A stretch of 7,762 nt of DNA from Bacteroidota bacterium (lineage in GTDB: Bacteria > Bacteroidota > Bacteroidia > Chitinophagales > Chitinophagaceae). The stretch covers positions 1-7,762 of the forward strand of contig JAEYVW010000485.1 in NCBI GenBank assembly GCA_023429365.1, written 5' to 3'. Made by a program: the position numbers and the translations under genes. Below the pieces are notes generated by a model. It worked only from the letters and a program-made list of their open reading frames with translations, was not told where the DNA came from and searched no databases. Positions 1-6,866 of this stretch are shown here, one piece after another (the stretch's first letter is position 1; each line of letters begins with the position of its first letter).

Positions 1-151
1 ATATAGCCGTGTATTATATAAACAGCTTGAACAAAGGCCTTCCGGCACTCGCGTAGCCACCTACCACGGGATGAACGATATCCTTCCACCCGGTTATCTC
101 GAGGGCGGGAATGATGTGAATGGATTGTTGAAGTTCTGGGTGAAGGTTTAG
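1..151 (+). CDS. C-terminal fragment of an unrecognised protein (5' end outside window)
   Basis: An open frame enters from the left edge (codons begin at position 2) and ends at a TAG at 149-151, giving 49 residues. The fragment contains the segment TYHGMNDILPPGYLEGGND and ends in LLKFWVKV. I do not recognise the family from this piece, and no function is assigned. Support for coding is limited to the open frame, a sensible amino-acid composition, and the fact that the stop is followed directly by repeat-bearing intergenic DNA and a terminator. The gene is convergent with the penicillin-binding protein gene and may use the shared hairpin at 253-275 as its own terminator, since that hairpin is followed on this strand by a T-rich run (CTTCTTTGTTT). 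It could also be a chance frame, but the stop position just before non-coding-looking DNA argues against that. Confidence 0.5.
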   Translation, partial: YSRVLYKQLEQRPSGTRVATYHGMNDILPPGYLEGGNDVNGLLKFWVKV

Positions 152-152
152 C

Positions 153-198
153 AGGAATTAGGAATTGGTACCCGATAGCTATCGGGTTGGGAATTGGG
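153..198. repeat. Short GGAATT direct repeats flanking a palindrome
   Basis: Two tandem copies of AGGAATT (153-159 and 160-166) are followed by the palindrome at 171-186, and then by a further GGGAATT/GGAATTGG copy at 189-197. GGAATTGG therefore occurs at 161-168 and again at 190-197, on both sides of the palindrome. The arrangement resembles a small mobile palindromic unit sitting inside a heptamer repeat tract, but this is inference from one locus. Confidence 0.55.
171..186. repeat. Perfect 16-bp palindrome CCCGATAGCTATCGGG
   Basis: Positions 171-178 (CCCGATAG) are the exact reverse complement of 179-186 (CTATCGGG), with no spacer. It lies in the convergent intergenic region, 20 bp after the stop of the left-hand gene. 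With no loop and no T-run it is not a normal intrinsic terminator. I believe this palindrome recurs in intergenic regions of some Bacteroidota genomes, but that is memory and needs a genome count. Alternative readings are a dimeric-regulator site or a REP-like element. Confidence 0.7.
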
Positions 199-247
199 TA
201 GGGTCTTCGCGTATTCCCACTCTGCGTTTTTCAACATTTATCCTGAT

Positions 248-275
248 AAAAAAAGCCGCGAACGACCCGCGGCTT
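248..275 (-). terminator. Intrinsic terminator of the PBP1A transcript
   Basis: An 8-bp GC-rich stem pairs AAGCCGCG (253-260) with CGCGGCTT (268-275) around a 7-nt loop. Read on the minus strand, the stem is followed at once by a run of seven T (complement of A248-A254), the classic intrinsic terminator form. It begins 14 bp beyond the PBP1A stop codon. On the plus strand the stem is followed by a weaker T-rich stretch, so it may also stop transcription of the convergent gene on the left. Confidence 0.9.
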
Positions 276-288
276 CTTTGTTTAGACT

Positions 289-2694
289 TTATTGATCTTC
301 TTTTTTCCCAAATAGTTTTTTCAGGAAGCCCTTTTTCTTTTTAGGTTCCTGGGGTGCACCTATGGGTTTGGCATCAGATTTTTTTTTATCAGCCTTGTTG
401 TCGGCAGTATCCTTTTTGATCGGTTTACCGTCTTCATCTTCTACCACCGGCTTTGATTCAGGGCCGATATAATTATAGTCGTCGGCTGTACCCACACCCT
501 GGTCGATACCTTCGGCTTCGGGATTGGGATCTGTTTCAGTAGGAATAAAGTCTGCACTGTTGATCTCGCTTGTGTAGTCGGCAGGCTGTACAAATTTTGC
601 ATCCCGCTCAATACCCAAAGACTTATCAGCGTATACTTTTTTAAAGAATGCTTCCCAGATCGGCCTGGCCGCTGCGCCACCATAACCACCGCTGCTTTCA
701 TTGCGGATAAACCGGTCGTCGCAGCCAATCCAGACACCGCCCAGCAGTTGGGGTGTATAACCCATATACCAGGCGTCAGCATTATCATTGGTAGTACCGG
801 TCTTGCCGGCCATTTCAGCTGCACCAAGCCTGTTACGGAGACCGGTAGCGGTACCTACATCCACTGTACCCTGCATCATGCGGGCCATACGATATGCTGT
901 GATCTCGCTGATGGCTTCCTTGCGGTTCACACTGTAGTCAAAGCGCTTGATCACGTTTCCGTTCCTGTCTTCAATCCGGGTAATGAAGTATGGTTTTGTT
1001 GAAAAACCACGACCGGCAAATATGGAGTAACCCCACATCATCTCAAATAAAGAGAGATCGCAGGAACCCAGCGCGATTGAGGGAAAGGGTTCCACTTTAG
1101 TAGGAATGTTGATTTTGCCAAGAAAGTCTGCAAAATTTTCCGGGCCTACCTGTTTCATTATATAAGCCGTTGCACAGTTTTTTGACCAGGCCAGTGCTGA
1201 GGCCATCGTCATCGTACGACCACTGCAGGTTTTAGTTGTAGCAGGGACCAGCTGGTTCTTTCCAAAACTTTGCTGCGCATCTATCACCTCGGTTTCCGGG
1301 GTAAATCCCATATCTTCCATCGCCTGGGCATACAATAGCGGCTTGATGGTAGAACCGACCTGTCTTTTGGTTTTTAAGTTGGCGTGATCGTATTTGTAAG
1401 TTTTAAAGTTTATACCACCTACCCATGCTTTTACTTCACCTGTCAGCGGGTCCATCACCATAAACGCGGTCTGAATCATCTGGCGGTGGTATTTAATGGA
1501 ATCATAGGGTGTCATCACGGTATCTTTCTCCCGGTTTGCATTCCAGGCAAAGACTTTCATGGGCACTTTTTTGAAGAAACTAGCTTTGATCTCTTTATCA
1601 GAAAGACCGTCATCTGCCAGGTAGCGCCAGCGGTCGCTGTTCTTCATTTCGCTTTCCAGTACATTTTCATGGCCTTTCCACAGGGTATTTTTCCTGATCT
1701 TGGGCTGTGCATTCAGCGCTTTTTGTAAGCTGGGCATATGCGAGGCTACAGCCTCTTCCGCATACTCCTGCATGCGCGGGTTGATGGTCGTATATATCTT
1801 TAAACCATCTTCATAAATATCGTATTTGTCGCCATTGGGCTTTTCAAGACCTTTTAAAGCAGCACGTACTTCATCTCTGAGCACCTCGCGGAAATAGGGT
1901 GCATAACCGGTGTTTTCATCCAGTTTCCGGTATTTCAGTGCAATTGGTAAAGCTTTCAATTTTTTTGCCTCTGCTTCACTGATCTTACCGTTTACAGCCA
2001 TTTGACCAATCACCACGTTACGGCGGTCCAGCGCAGCTTTCGGGTTTCTTACCGGGTTATAGAGTGTATTGCCTTTTAGCATCCCAATCAACAGTGCGGC
2101 TTCTTCAATAGTGAGGCGGTCTGGTTCTTTCTGGAAAAAGGTTCGTGATGCATTCCTTATTCCATAAATATTGCTACCAAATGGAACCGCGTTGAGATAA
2201 AGTGTAATAATCTCCTCCTTGGTGAAATTCCTTTCCAGTTTCACGGCAATGATCCATTCTTTTAATTTCTGCACGACGCGATAAAAAGGATTTCTTGCAC
2301 GTTCATTAAAAAGGTTTAATGCAAGTTGCTGCGTAATAGTACTTCCACCACCCTGGCCGCCTAATGTAAATACTGCTCTTAAGGTCGACTTGAAATCAAT
2401 ACCGGCATGATCATAAAAACGCTCGTCTTCCGTTGCGATGAGCGCATTGATCACGTTGGGCGAAATATCCCGGTATTTTACATTACTCCTGTTTCCCCGT
2501 TCTGTATAATATTTACCCATCAGCGTTCCATCGTTGGCGATGACTTCTGAAGCCTGGTGAATGGTAGGATTTTCAAGATCCTGTAGCGATGGCATTTTGC
2601 CAAACACGCCAAAATTGGCGAGTACGATTATCAAAACAAAAGCCAGGAAACCAAAAAGGAAAATGCGCCAGAATATGCGAACGGATTTTTTCAT
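289..2694 (-). CDS. mrcA: Class A penicillin-binding protein (PBP1A type, bifunctional glycosyltransferase/transpeptidase)
   Basis: This 801-residue enzyme polymerises lipid II into glycan strands and crosslinks the stem peptides, acting on the periplasmic face of the inner membrane. Residues 6-31 form a single N-terminal membrane anchor. The GT51 domain follows (about 45-235): ATEDERFYDHAG with catalytic E89, GGSTITQQ at 116-123, the second expected glutamate E146 in KLKEW, and the YLN motif at 166-168. The transpeptidase domain (about 405-690) has the nucleophile motif STIK (S448-K451), SKN (S504-N506) and KTGT (K631-T634). All key residues are present. After about residue 690 comes an unusual tail of some 110 residues, first acidic and proline-containing, then lysine-rich, ending in GFLKKLFGKK. 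The start is the ATG at 2694, preceded by an A/T-rich leader. The sprE gene ends 119 bp upstream on the same strand, so co-transcription is likely. The symbol follows E. coli usage; ponA or pbp1A would serve equally. Confidence 0.96.
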   Translation of the reverse strand: MKKSVRIFWRIFLFGFLAFVLIIVLANFGVFGKMPSLQDLENPTIHQASEVIANDGTLMGKYYTERGNRSNVKYRDISPNVINALIATEDERFYDHAGIDFKSTLRAVFTLGGQGGGSTITQQLALNLFNERARNPFYRVVQKLKEWIIAVKLERNFTKEEIITLYLNAVPFGSNIYGIRNASRTFFQKEPDRLTIEEAALLIGMLKGNTLYNPVRNPKAALDRRNVVIGQMAVNGKISEAEAKKLKALPIALKYRKLDENTGYAPYFREVLRDEVRAALKGLEKPNGDKYDIYEDGLKIYTTINPRMQEYAEEAVASHMPSLQKALNAQPKIRKNTLWKGHENVLESEMKNSDRWRYLADDGLSDKEIKASFFKKVPMKVFAWNANREKDTVMTPYDSIKYHRQMIQTAFMVMDPLTGEVKAWVGGINFKTYKYDHANLKTKRQVGSTIKPLLYAQAMEDMGFTPETEVIDAQQSFGKNQLVPATTKTCSGRTMTMASALAWSKNCATAYIMKQVGPENFADFLGKINIPTKVEPFPSIALGSCDLSLFEMMWGYSIFAGRGFSTKPYFITRIEDRNGNVIKRFDYSVNRKEAISEITAYRMARMMQGTVDVGTATGLRNRLGAAEMAGKTGTTNDNADAWYMGYTPQLLGGVWIGCDDRFIRNESSGGYGGAAARPIWEAFFKKVYADKSLGIERDAKFVQPADYTSEINSADFIPTETDPNPEAEGIDQGVGTADDYNYIGPESKPVVEDEDGKPIKKDTADNKADKKKSDAKPIGAPQEPKKKKGFLKKLFGKKEDQ

Positions 2695-2813
2695 TTGATA
2701 TTTATTAAATATTATCGGCTTGCAGGCCAGGGCCCTACATTAAAGCCAACCGAAATTAATAAAAAAGGGCTGTAACAGGTGCGCGGATGAGCTATCTCTT
2801 ATTTAACACCCCG

Positions 2814-5768
2814 TTAAAACTTGCCCGGAATGTTTTTATTAAGGAATTCCCTGTATTTATCCAGGTCCTTTTTCTCCCTGAGCAGCTCGAGGTTACGTGC
2901 GGTAATGATGGAAAAACTATACTTGCCGCCTTTTAACCAGGGTATGATCTCCCGCGCTGTTCGTGGGAGTGTTTGATCGATATAGGCAACCGCTTCGGCG
3001 GCATTCTCGAACGGACTGATCAACAATACCCTGTTGACACTGTCTATTTCCACCAGTTCGGTCTGCATCTTTTTATTGTAATAAGTATCGCGGTTATAAC
3101 GGGCAAACGCATTCTTAGCTTCGTTCATAAAGATGGGATCTACCTTGGTAAGAACCAGTGCGACATAATGCGGAGTTCCCGCATCAAAATAATAGGCATC
3201 TTCCACCGGAGCCTGTTTGACGGGTAGACGGGTAATAGTATCCAGACGTGGTTGCGTGATAACAACAGGCGCGGCTGTTGATTTGATAGAATCTTTTTTT
3301 GCAGGCTCAATGGTAGTTACCGGTTTACCCGTCGTAATGATCTCCGATCGCTGCGTCATGGTGTCAGGCGCGGGCATGTTTATGACCATCTCGCGCAATT
3401 CTTCTTCAATCTGGTTGCGGCGGCTTAGCACATTGATCAGAGCCGTAGCCTTATCTGCCAGCGGTGAAGATTCAAACTGGTTTATGATATTTTGAAGTGT
3501 TGCGATAGCCGTACTATCATTTCTCTGCTTGACATGATAAACGGCTTCGATATAAAGTAACTGTGGCGTCCAGTGATTGTTGCCATAAATACTGTCGGCT
3601 GCCTTCTTTTGCGCCAGGGCCTGTTGGAAATCACCTTCTATAAAGAGATCATAAACCTGTTCATAGGTTTTTGTGGCAGCAGTCTGACGTTCCTGTACCT
3701 GCGAATCCTTCCCGGTAGTGATGATCGACGTGAGTTTGCTGCCTGGGTATTGCTGGCTCATCGCCTGCTTTACGTTGTTTGCCTTTGCTGTTTCACCCAT
3801 CTTATTGTAGCAATAGTAAAGTTGAAACAGCGCTTCTTCCATTTTTGGATGGGCGGGGAAGCGGTTTCTCAGTTCTTCGAGGGTTTCTGTTCCTGCAACA
3901 CAATCTTCAAGGTCGCGGATATAGGTCATACCCATCACCAGCAGGGCGTTTTGAATCGAATCATTTGAACGTTGCATCGACTCTTCCGTAAGCGGCAATT
4001 TCTCATACAGTAGTTCGAAATTTATCTCGGGTACTTCATCGCTATTGATCCTGTTGGCCCTTCGGATAGCATCTGCTTCTCCGGAACGGACGCTGGCGGC
4101 ATTAAGTGCGGCACTTCGGCGCCAGTTATCAGCATTGGCGCGCTTACCCCAGCGAGCTTCAAAGTCGGTTTTTCCTTTTTGCCGGGAAGTTTTATTATAG
4201 AAATACCATTCACCCTTTTTATTGTTGTCGGCAAAAAGTGAAGCCGGTGGTTCATTGGCGGAAGAAGAGCTTCCCCCCATGGCAACACCCTCGTCTTTCA
4301 GCCCCTGTTGCTTCCGCAACTGGCGAACGAGTTTGCGCACGTATGATTTTCTTTCATCTTCCGGCATCGCAGCGATTTTTTGCAGACTATCCTGTCGCTC
4401 GATGATCTCAATACTTGCCGCCAGTTTTCCCAGTATAGTTTTCCTGGCTTCGATAGCTTCGGGATCTTTGATGGCAGGATCGTTCAACTGCAGGCTATCG
4501 TAAAAATTATAAGAATTGCGGTATTGTTTTTTGAGAAACGACAATTCCGCTAGTTGAAGGAATGCTTTATTTCTTTGCGCGGGATCATTGCTGGCATATT
4601 TCGTGCTTTTCAACAGCAATGGCAAAGCACCATCAATATTATCACGCTCCAGCTCCATTTGCGCAGCCATGAAATAGATAATGTCACGGTAATCGAGGTA
4701 TTTATCCCGTTTGGCCATCTTCACCAGCGTGGCAATATTTTTATCGATATAATCCTCACCTGTTTCCTTGTTGACCCTCACCATTGCCAGGCGGCCATAA
4801 ACATCCATGATGGGATCAGTGGTATGTCCGACCGATTTTGAATACCAGTTTTCTGCGTCTGACATTTTACCCGTTGTTTCGTATAGTTGGCCTAACAGGT
4901 ATTCCCACCTGGCTCGTTCGTTTTTTGTGGGGGCATTGCTCAAGGCTTTTTGAAGGTGAGCTGCTGAGCTGTCCCACATCTTCTGCTTATAAAATGCATA
5001 AGCCTGCACTTCTTCCAATTCACTTTGCAATCTTGCAGGAAACAGGGGATCATTTTTTAAAGTCTGCACCAGGCTCGCGGCTTCGGTAAACTGATCCTGC
5101 GCCAGGTGATTCCTGATCTGCCAGATAAAAGCGTCGTTGCGGCTGGGAGGTTCTGTAAACATGCGACGGGGCAGACTGTTTTTTTCTTTTGTCGACACGC
5201 TCAGTGCACTATTGCCATCAAGGGCACTGCCAATCGTTTTATAGTATCCGTCTTTTTCTTTTTCGGCAAACGCGTAGTTGATGAATTGAAACATCAGCTG
5301 CGCTGAATCAAATTGTTTCCGGTAGAAATAGGATGCACCCCACAGCAGGTAGAGGTTATCTGCCCAGTCATTTCGCAGGTCATGCAGCACGATACCTGTC
5401 TGCGCTTTATACGAAATGGAATCAAGCTGAATACTATCCGCTGCCGTCATGTCGAGCGTGTAATTGTAAAACGGGATCAATTGCGAAAAATCGTCCTGGA
5501 AACCAGACTTGGCCCTTTGTAAAACTTCGTTCAGTTTGTTGTTGGCATTAAAAAAATAGTTATAATGCGTAACCGTATTTTGGATAAATCGTTTGGGAAT
5601 GGTAAATTTTTTCTGGTCAGATTTCTCAGAACCCAGCACTCGGTTTTCAAATTCTTTTGGTTTTTTGACATCAAGGGTCACACCTTTCTGACCAAAAACC
5701 GGCAGGGTGAAGTGGCAAAAACCAATAAAAAGCAGAATTACAAAACTGGTATATCTGGTCGATGACAT
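2814..5768 (-). CDS. sprE: SprE/PorW-family TPR protein of the type IX secretion system
   Basis: The product is about 984 residues and belongs, from sequence resemblance, to SprE (Flavobacterium) / PorW (Porphyromonas), an essential periplasmic or outer-membrane-associated T9SS and gliding component. The N-terminal region contains the strongly conserved stretches FIQNTVTHYNYFFNANNKLN (about 62-81) and GIVLHDLRNDW (125-135). Tetratricopeptide-like helical repeats run to about residue 800. The middle carries the family pattern WYFYN ... WGKR ... DNWR (about 521-550). A Ser/Thr/Pro-rich linker (about 800-862) leads to a C-terminal domain (about 866-974) with beta-alpha-beta-beta-alpha-beta order, similar to SPOR. 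The frame is open to a TTG at 5780, but the ATG at 5768 is a better start because it directly precedes a normal signal peptide. That signal sequence ends VFG before Gln27 and has no proper lipobox, although known PorW is a lipoprotein. It is divergent from the anchor/bactofilin genes and upstream of PBP1A. Confidence 0.9.
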   Translation of the reverse strand: MSSTRYTSFVILLFIGFCHFTLPVFGQKGVTLDVKKPKEFENRVLGSEKSDQKKFTIPKRFIQNTVTHYNYFFNANNKLNEVLQRAKSGFQDDFSQLIPFYNYTLDMTAADSIQLDSISYKAQTGIVLHDLRNDWADNLYLLWGASYFYRKQFDSAQLMFQFINYAFAEKEKDGYYKTIGSALDGNSALSVSTKEKNSLPRRMFTEPPSRNDAFIWQIRNHLAQDQFTEAASLVQTLKNDPLFPARLQSELEEVQAYAFYKQKMWDSSAAHLQKALSNAPTKNERARWEYLLGQLYETTGKMSDAENWYSKSVGHTTDPIMDVYGRLAMVRVNKETGEDYIDKNIATLVKMAKRDKYLDYRDIIYFMAAQMELERDNIDGALPLLLKSTKYASNDPAQRNKAFLQLAELSFLKKQYRNSYNFYDSLQLNDPAIKDPEAIEARKTILGKLAASIEIIERQDSLQKIAAMPEDERKSYVRKLVRQLRKQQGLKDEGVAMGGSSSSANEPPASLFADNNKKGEWYFYNKTSRQKGKTDFEARWGKRANADNWRRSAALNAASVRSGEADAIRRANRINSDEVPEINFELLYEKLPLTEESMQRSNDSIQNALLVMGMTYIRDLEDCVAGTETLEELRNRFPAHPKMEEALFQLYYCYNKMGETAKANNVKQAMSQQYPGSKLTSIITTGKDSQVQERQTAATKTYEQVYDLFIEGDFQQALAQKKAADSIYGNNHWTPQLLYIEAVYHVKQRNDSTAIATLQNIINQFESSPLADKATALINVLSRRNQIEEELREMVINMPAPDTMTQRSEIITTGKPVTTIEPAKKDSIKSTAAPVVITQPRLDTITRLPVKQAPVEDAYYFDAGTPHYVALVLTKVDPIFMNEAKNAFARYNRDTYYNKKMQTELVEIDSVNRVLLISPFENAAEAVAYIDQTLPRTAREIIPWLKGGKYSFSIITARNLELLREKKDLDKYREFLNKNIPGKF

Positions 5769-5831
5769 GGTACTACTCAAACTAAACCCTTATTAACTGA
5801 ATTTCAAACATTTTAGTATAAAAATGAGCAA

Positions 5832-5839
5832 CAAAATTA
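5832..5839 (-). promoter_or_regulatory. Putative -7 element of the sprE-mrcA transcript (TAATTTTG)
   Basis: Read on the minus strand the site is TAATTTTG, an exact match to the Bacteroidota -7 consensus TAnnTTTG. It lies 64 bp upstream of the sprE ATG, so transcription would start near 5826 with a leader of roughly 58 nt. The -33 region is only a loose match: GCTGTTTA at 5863-5856 instead of a clean TTTG at the usual distance. The assignment rests on the -7 match and on the position in a divergent intergenic region. Confidence 0.5.
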
Positions 5840-5919
5840 TAAAAGATCCACGGCGTAAACAGCTCGTTGGCCACATGTCTCGCAGGTTCACCCTTAGAAT
5901 TTTATAAAAGCTCATTTCA

Positions 5920-5927
5920 TACCTTAG
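5920..5927 (+). promoter_or_regulatory. Putative -7 element for the anchor-bactofilin genes (TACCTTAG)
   Basis: TACCTTAG differs from TAnnTTTG at one base. It sits 18 bp before the ATG at 5946, implying a start site near 5934 and a leader of about a dozen nucleotides (A/T-rich, no Shine-Dalgarno), which is usual in Bacteroidota. No convincing -33 TTTG is present; TTAG at 5894-5897 is the nearest, at slightly too long a spacing. Confidence 0.35.
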
Positions 5928-5945
5928 CCATTTTAAAATAAATAC

Positions 5946-6341
5946 ATGACAAAACTGGATGCGGGCACTACATTAAAAAGGCTGCGAAACCGCTACCGGC
6001 TGGTAGTGATGAATGATGATACATATGAAGAAGTTGTAACATTTAAATTATCGCGTCTGAGTGTATATATTGGTTTGAGCACAATTTTTGTTGTATTGGT
6101 GGGCCTCACAGTGGCATTAATCGTATTTACACCTTTGAAGTATTATATTCCAGGTTATGATGACCCCCGGATGGGCCGGGAATACAGGCAAATGAAATAC
6201 ACCGTGGATTCGCTGGAGCGGCAGGTTGATCATCATGCCAAGTACATTGAAAATATAAGGACGGTGCTTAATGGAGGTGTGCCTACAAAGTTGGATACCA
6301 CTGAGTTAAAAGTGCCGAAGGACGAATTTTCCGATGATTGA
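5946..6341 (+). CDS. Single-span membrane protein equal to the N-terminal anchor of M23 peptidases, without the peptidase domain
   Basis: The 131-residue product has a basic cytoplasmic tail (1-40) with RYRLVVMNDDTYEEVVTFKL, one membrane helix (about 41-61), the juxtamembrane motif TPLKYYIPGY (62-71), a short periplasmic coiled-coil segment (about 77-107) and a charged tail. This tail-helix-TPL.YIPGY-coil order is what I know from the N-terminus of a Bacteroidota family of M23 (LytM-type) endopeptidases of roughly 280-320 residues. Here a TGA at 6339-6341 ends the protein before any M23 domain, and the next 99 bp hold no HxxxD or HxH remnants before bactofilin begins. In other phyla M23 peptidases pair with neighbouring bactofilins through their cytoplasmic tail, so a role as membrane partner of the downstream bactofilin is a reasonable inference. 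It could instead be a decayed peptidase gene, though the frame is clean. The ATG at 5946 is the only sensible start. Confidence 0.8.
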   Translation: MTKLDAGTTLKRLRNRYRLVVMNDDTYEEVVTFKLSRLSVYIGLSTIFVVLVGLTVALIVFTPLKYYIPGYDDPRMGREYRQMKYTVDSLERQVDHHAKYIENIRTVLNGGVPTKLDTTELKVPKDEFSDD

Positions 6342-6440
6342 GGTGGGTAGCGGTGATTTGTGAGAAAATAGCCGGGCGGACATCCAATATTTTTTGGATT
6401 GGTTCGTATTATGAAAGGTTTCTTTTTAAAATCGATATCT

Positions 6441-6866
6441 ATGTTTAATTCAAAAAACAAAACTGACATGGCACAGGAAAAACCATCCAACGGCGGCACT
6501 ACGCTTATCGGCGCCGGTACCACTCTCAAAGGGGATCTCAGCAGCAATAGTGACCTTCGTATCGACGGTACGGTAATCGGCAATGTGCACAGTTCTGCCA
6601 AAGTAGTAATCGGAGCAAATGGCGTTGTGGAAGGTGATATTTCGGGAAACCAGGCTGATATCATTGGCAAAGTGACCGGCAATATCAAAGCTAAGGATCT
6701 GCTTCAGTTGAGAGGCGATTCTATCGTCACCGGAAACTTATACGCTGAAAAATTACAGGTAGAACCCTCCGCCACATTCAATGGCCAGTGTCACATGGGT
6801 GCAGGAAAAGGCACGACCAGCCATCGCGAGATCGAGGAGGAAGAAGAAGCTGTAGTACTCCAGTAA
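6441..6866 (+). CDS. Bactofilin (polymer-forming cytoskeletal protein)
   Basis: Bactofilins self-assemble without nucleotide into membrane-associated filaments that scaffold cell-shape and wall enzymes. From the ATG at 6441 the protein has 141 residues. Residues 20-120 form the beta-helix core, with the recurring hydrophobic-glycine pattern seen in TLIGAGTTLKGDLSSNSDLR, IDGTVIGNV, KVVIGANGVVEGDI, ADIIGKVTGNI, LLQLRGDSIVTGNL and FNGQCHMG. The C-terminus is acidic (IEEEEE). The frame remains open upstream, with an ATG at 6411 and a TTG at 6399. I prefer 6441 because it gives MFNSKNK, which resembles the short Met-Phe-basic N-terminus that acts as a membrane-targeting peptide in characterised bactofilins, and because the added residues have no counterpart in relatives I recall. 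It lies 99 bp after the anchor gene and is probably co-transcribed with it. Confidence 0.93.
   Translation: MFNSKNKTDMAQEKPSNGGTTLIGAGTTLKGDLSSNSDLRIDGTVIGNVHSSAKVVIGANGVVEGDISGNQADIIGKVTGNIKAKDLLQLRGDSIVTGNLYAEKLQVEPSATFNGQCHMGAGKGTTSHREIEEEEEAVVLQ

Noticed and set aside
748..1728. Forward-strand open frames inside the PBP1A gene (748-1002 and 1384-1728)
   Set aside because: They are antisense to catalytic-domain coding sequence, rich in Cys/His/Phe as expected of reverse-frame shadows, and match no family I know.
2698..2712. A/T hairpin ATATTT-ATT-AAATAT just upstream of the PBP1A start
   Set aside because: Entirely A-T pairs in an A/T-rich leader; expected by chance and too weak to propose control of translation.
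2751..2758. Possible internal promoter for PBP1A on the minus strand (TAATTTCG, one mismatch to TAnnTTTG)
   Set aside because: The G-for-T type mismatch is in the conserved TTTG part and there is no -33 element at the right spacing, so read-through from sprE is the simpler reading.
2761..2778. Possible terminator after sprE (CTGTTACAG followed by six T on the minus strand)
   Set aside because: The stem is only four base pairs around a single base, which cannot form a stable hairpin; it does not separate sprE from mrcA.
6382..6399. Inverted repeat ATCCAA-TATTTT-TTGGAT upstream of bactofilin
   Set aside because: A 6-bp stem with only two G-C pairs and a 6-nt loop, no T-run after it; too weak to call a terminator or RNA switch. 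It may be chance.
6233..6688. A 151-codon open frame on the minus strand across the end of the anchor gene and the start of bactofilin
   Set aside because: It lies antisense to well-supported coding sequence, has a low-complexity Pro/Ser/Leu composition and no recognisable domain; it is a shadow of the bactofilin codon pattern.
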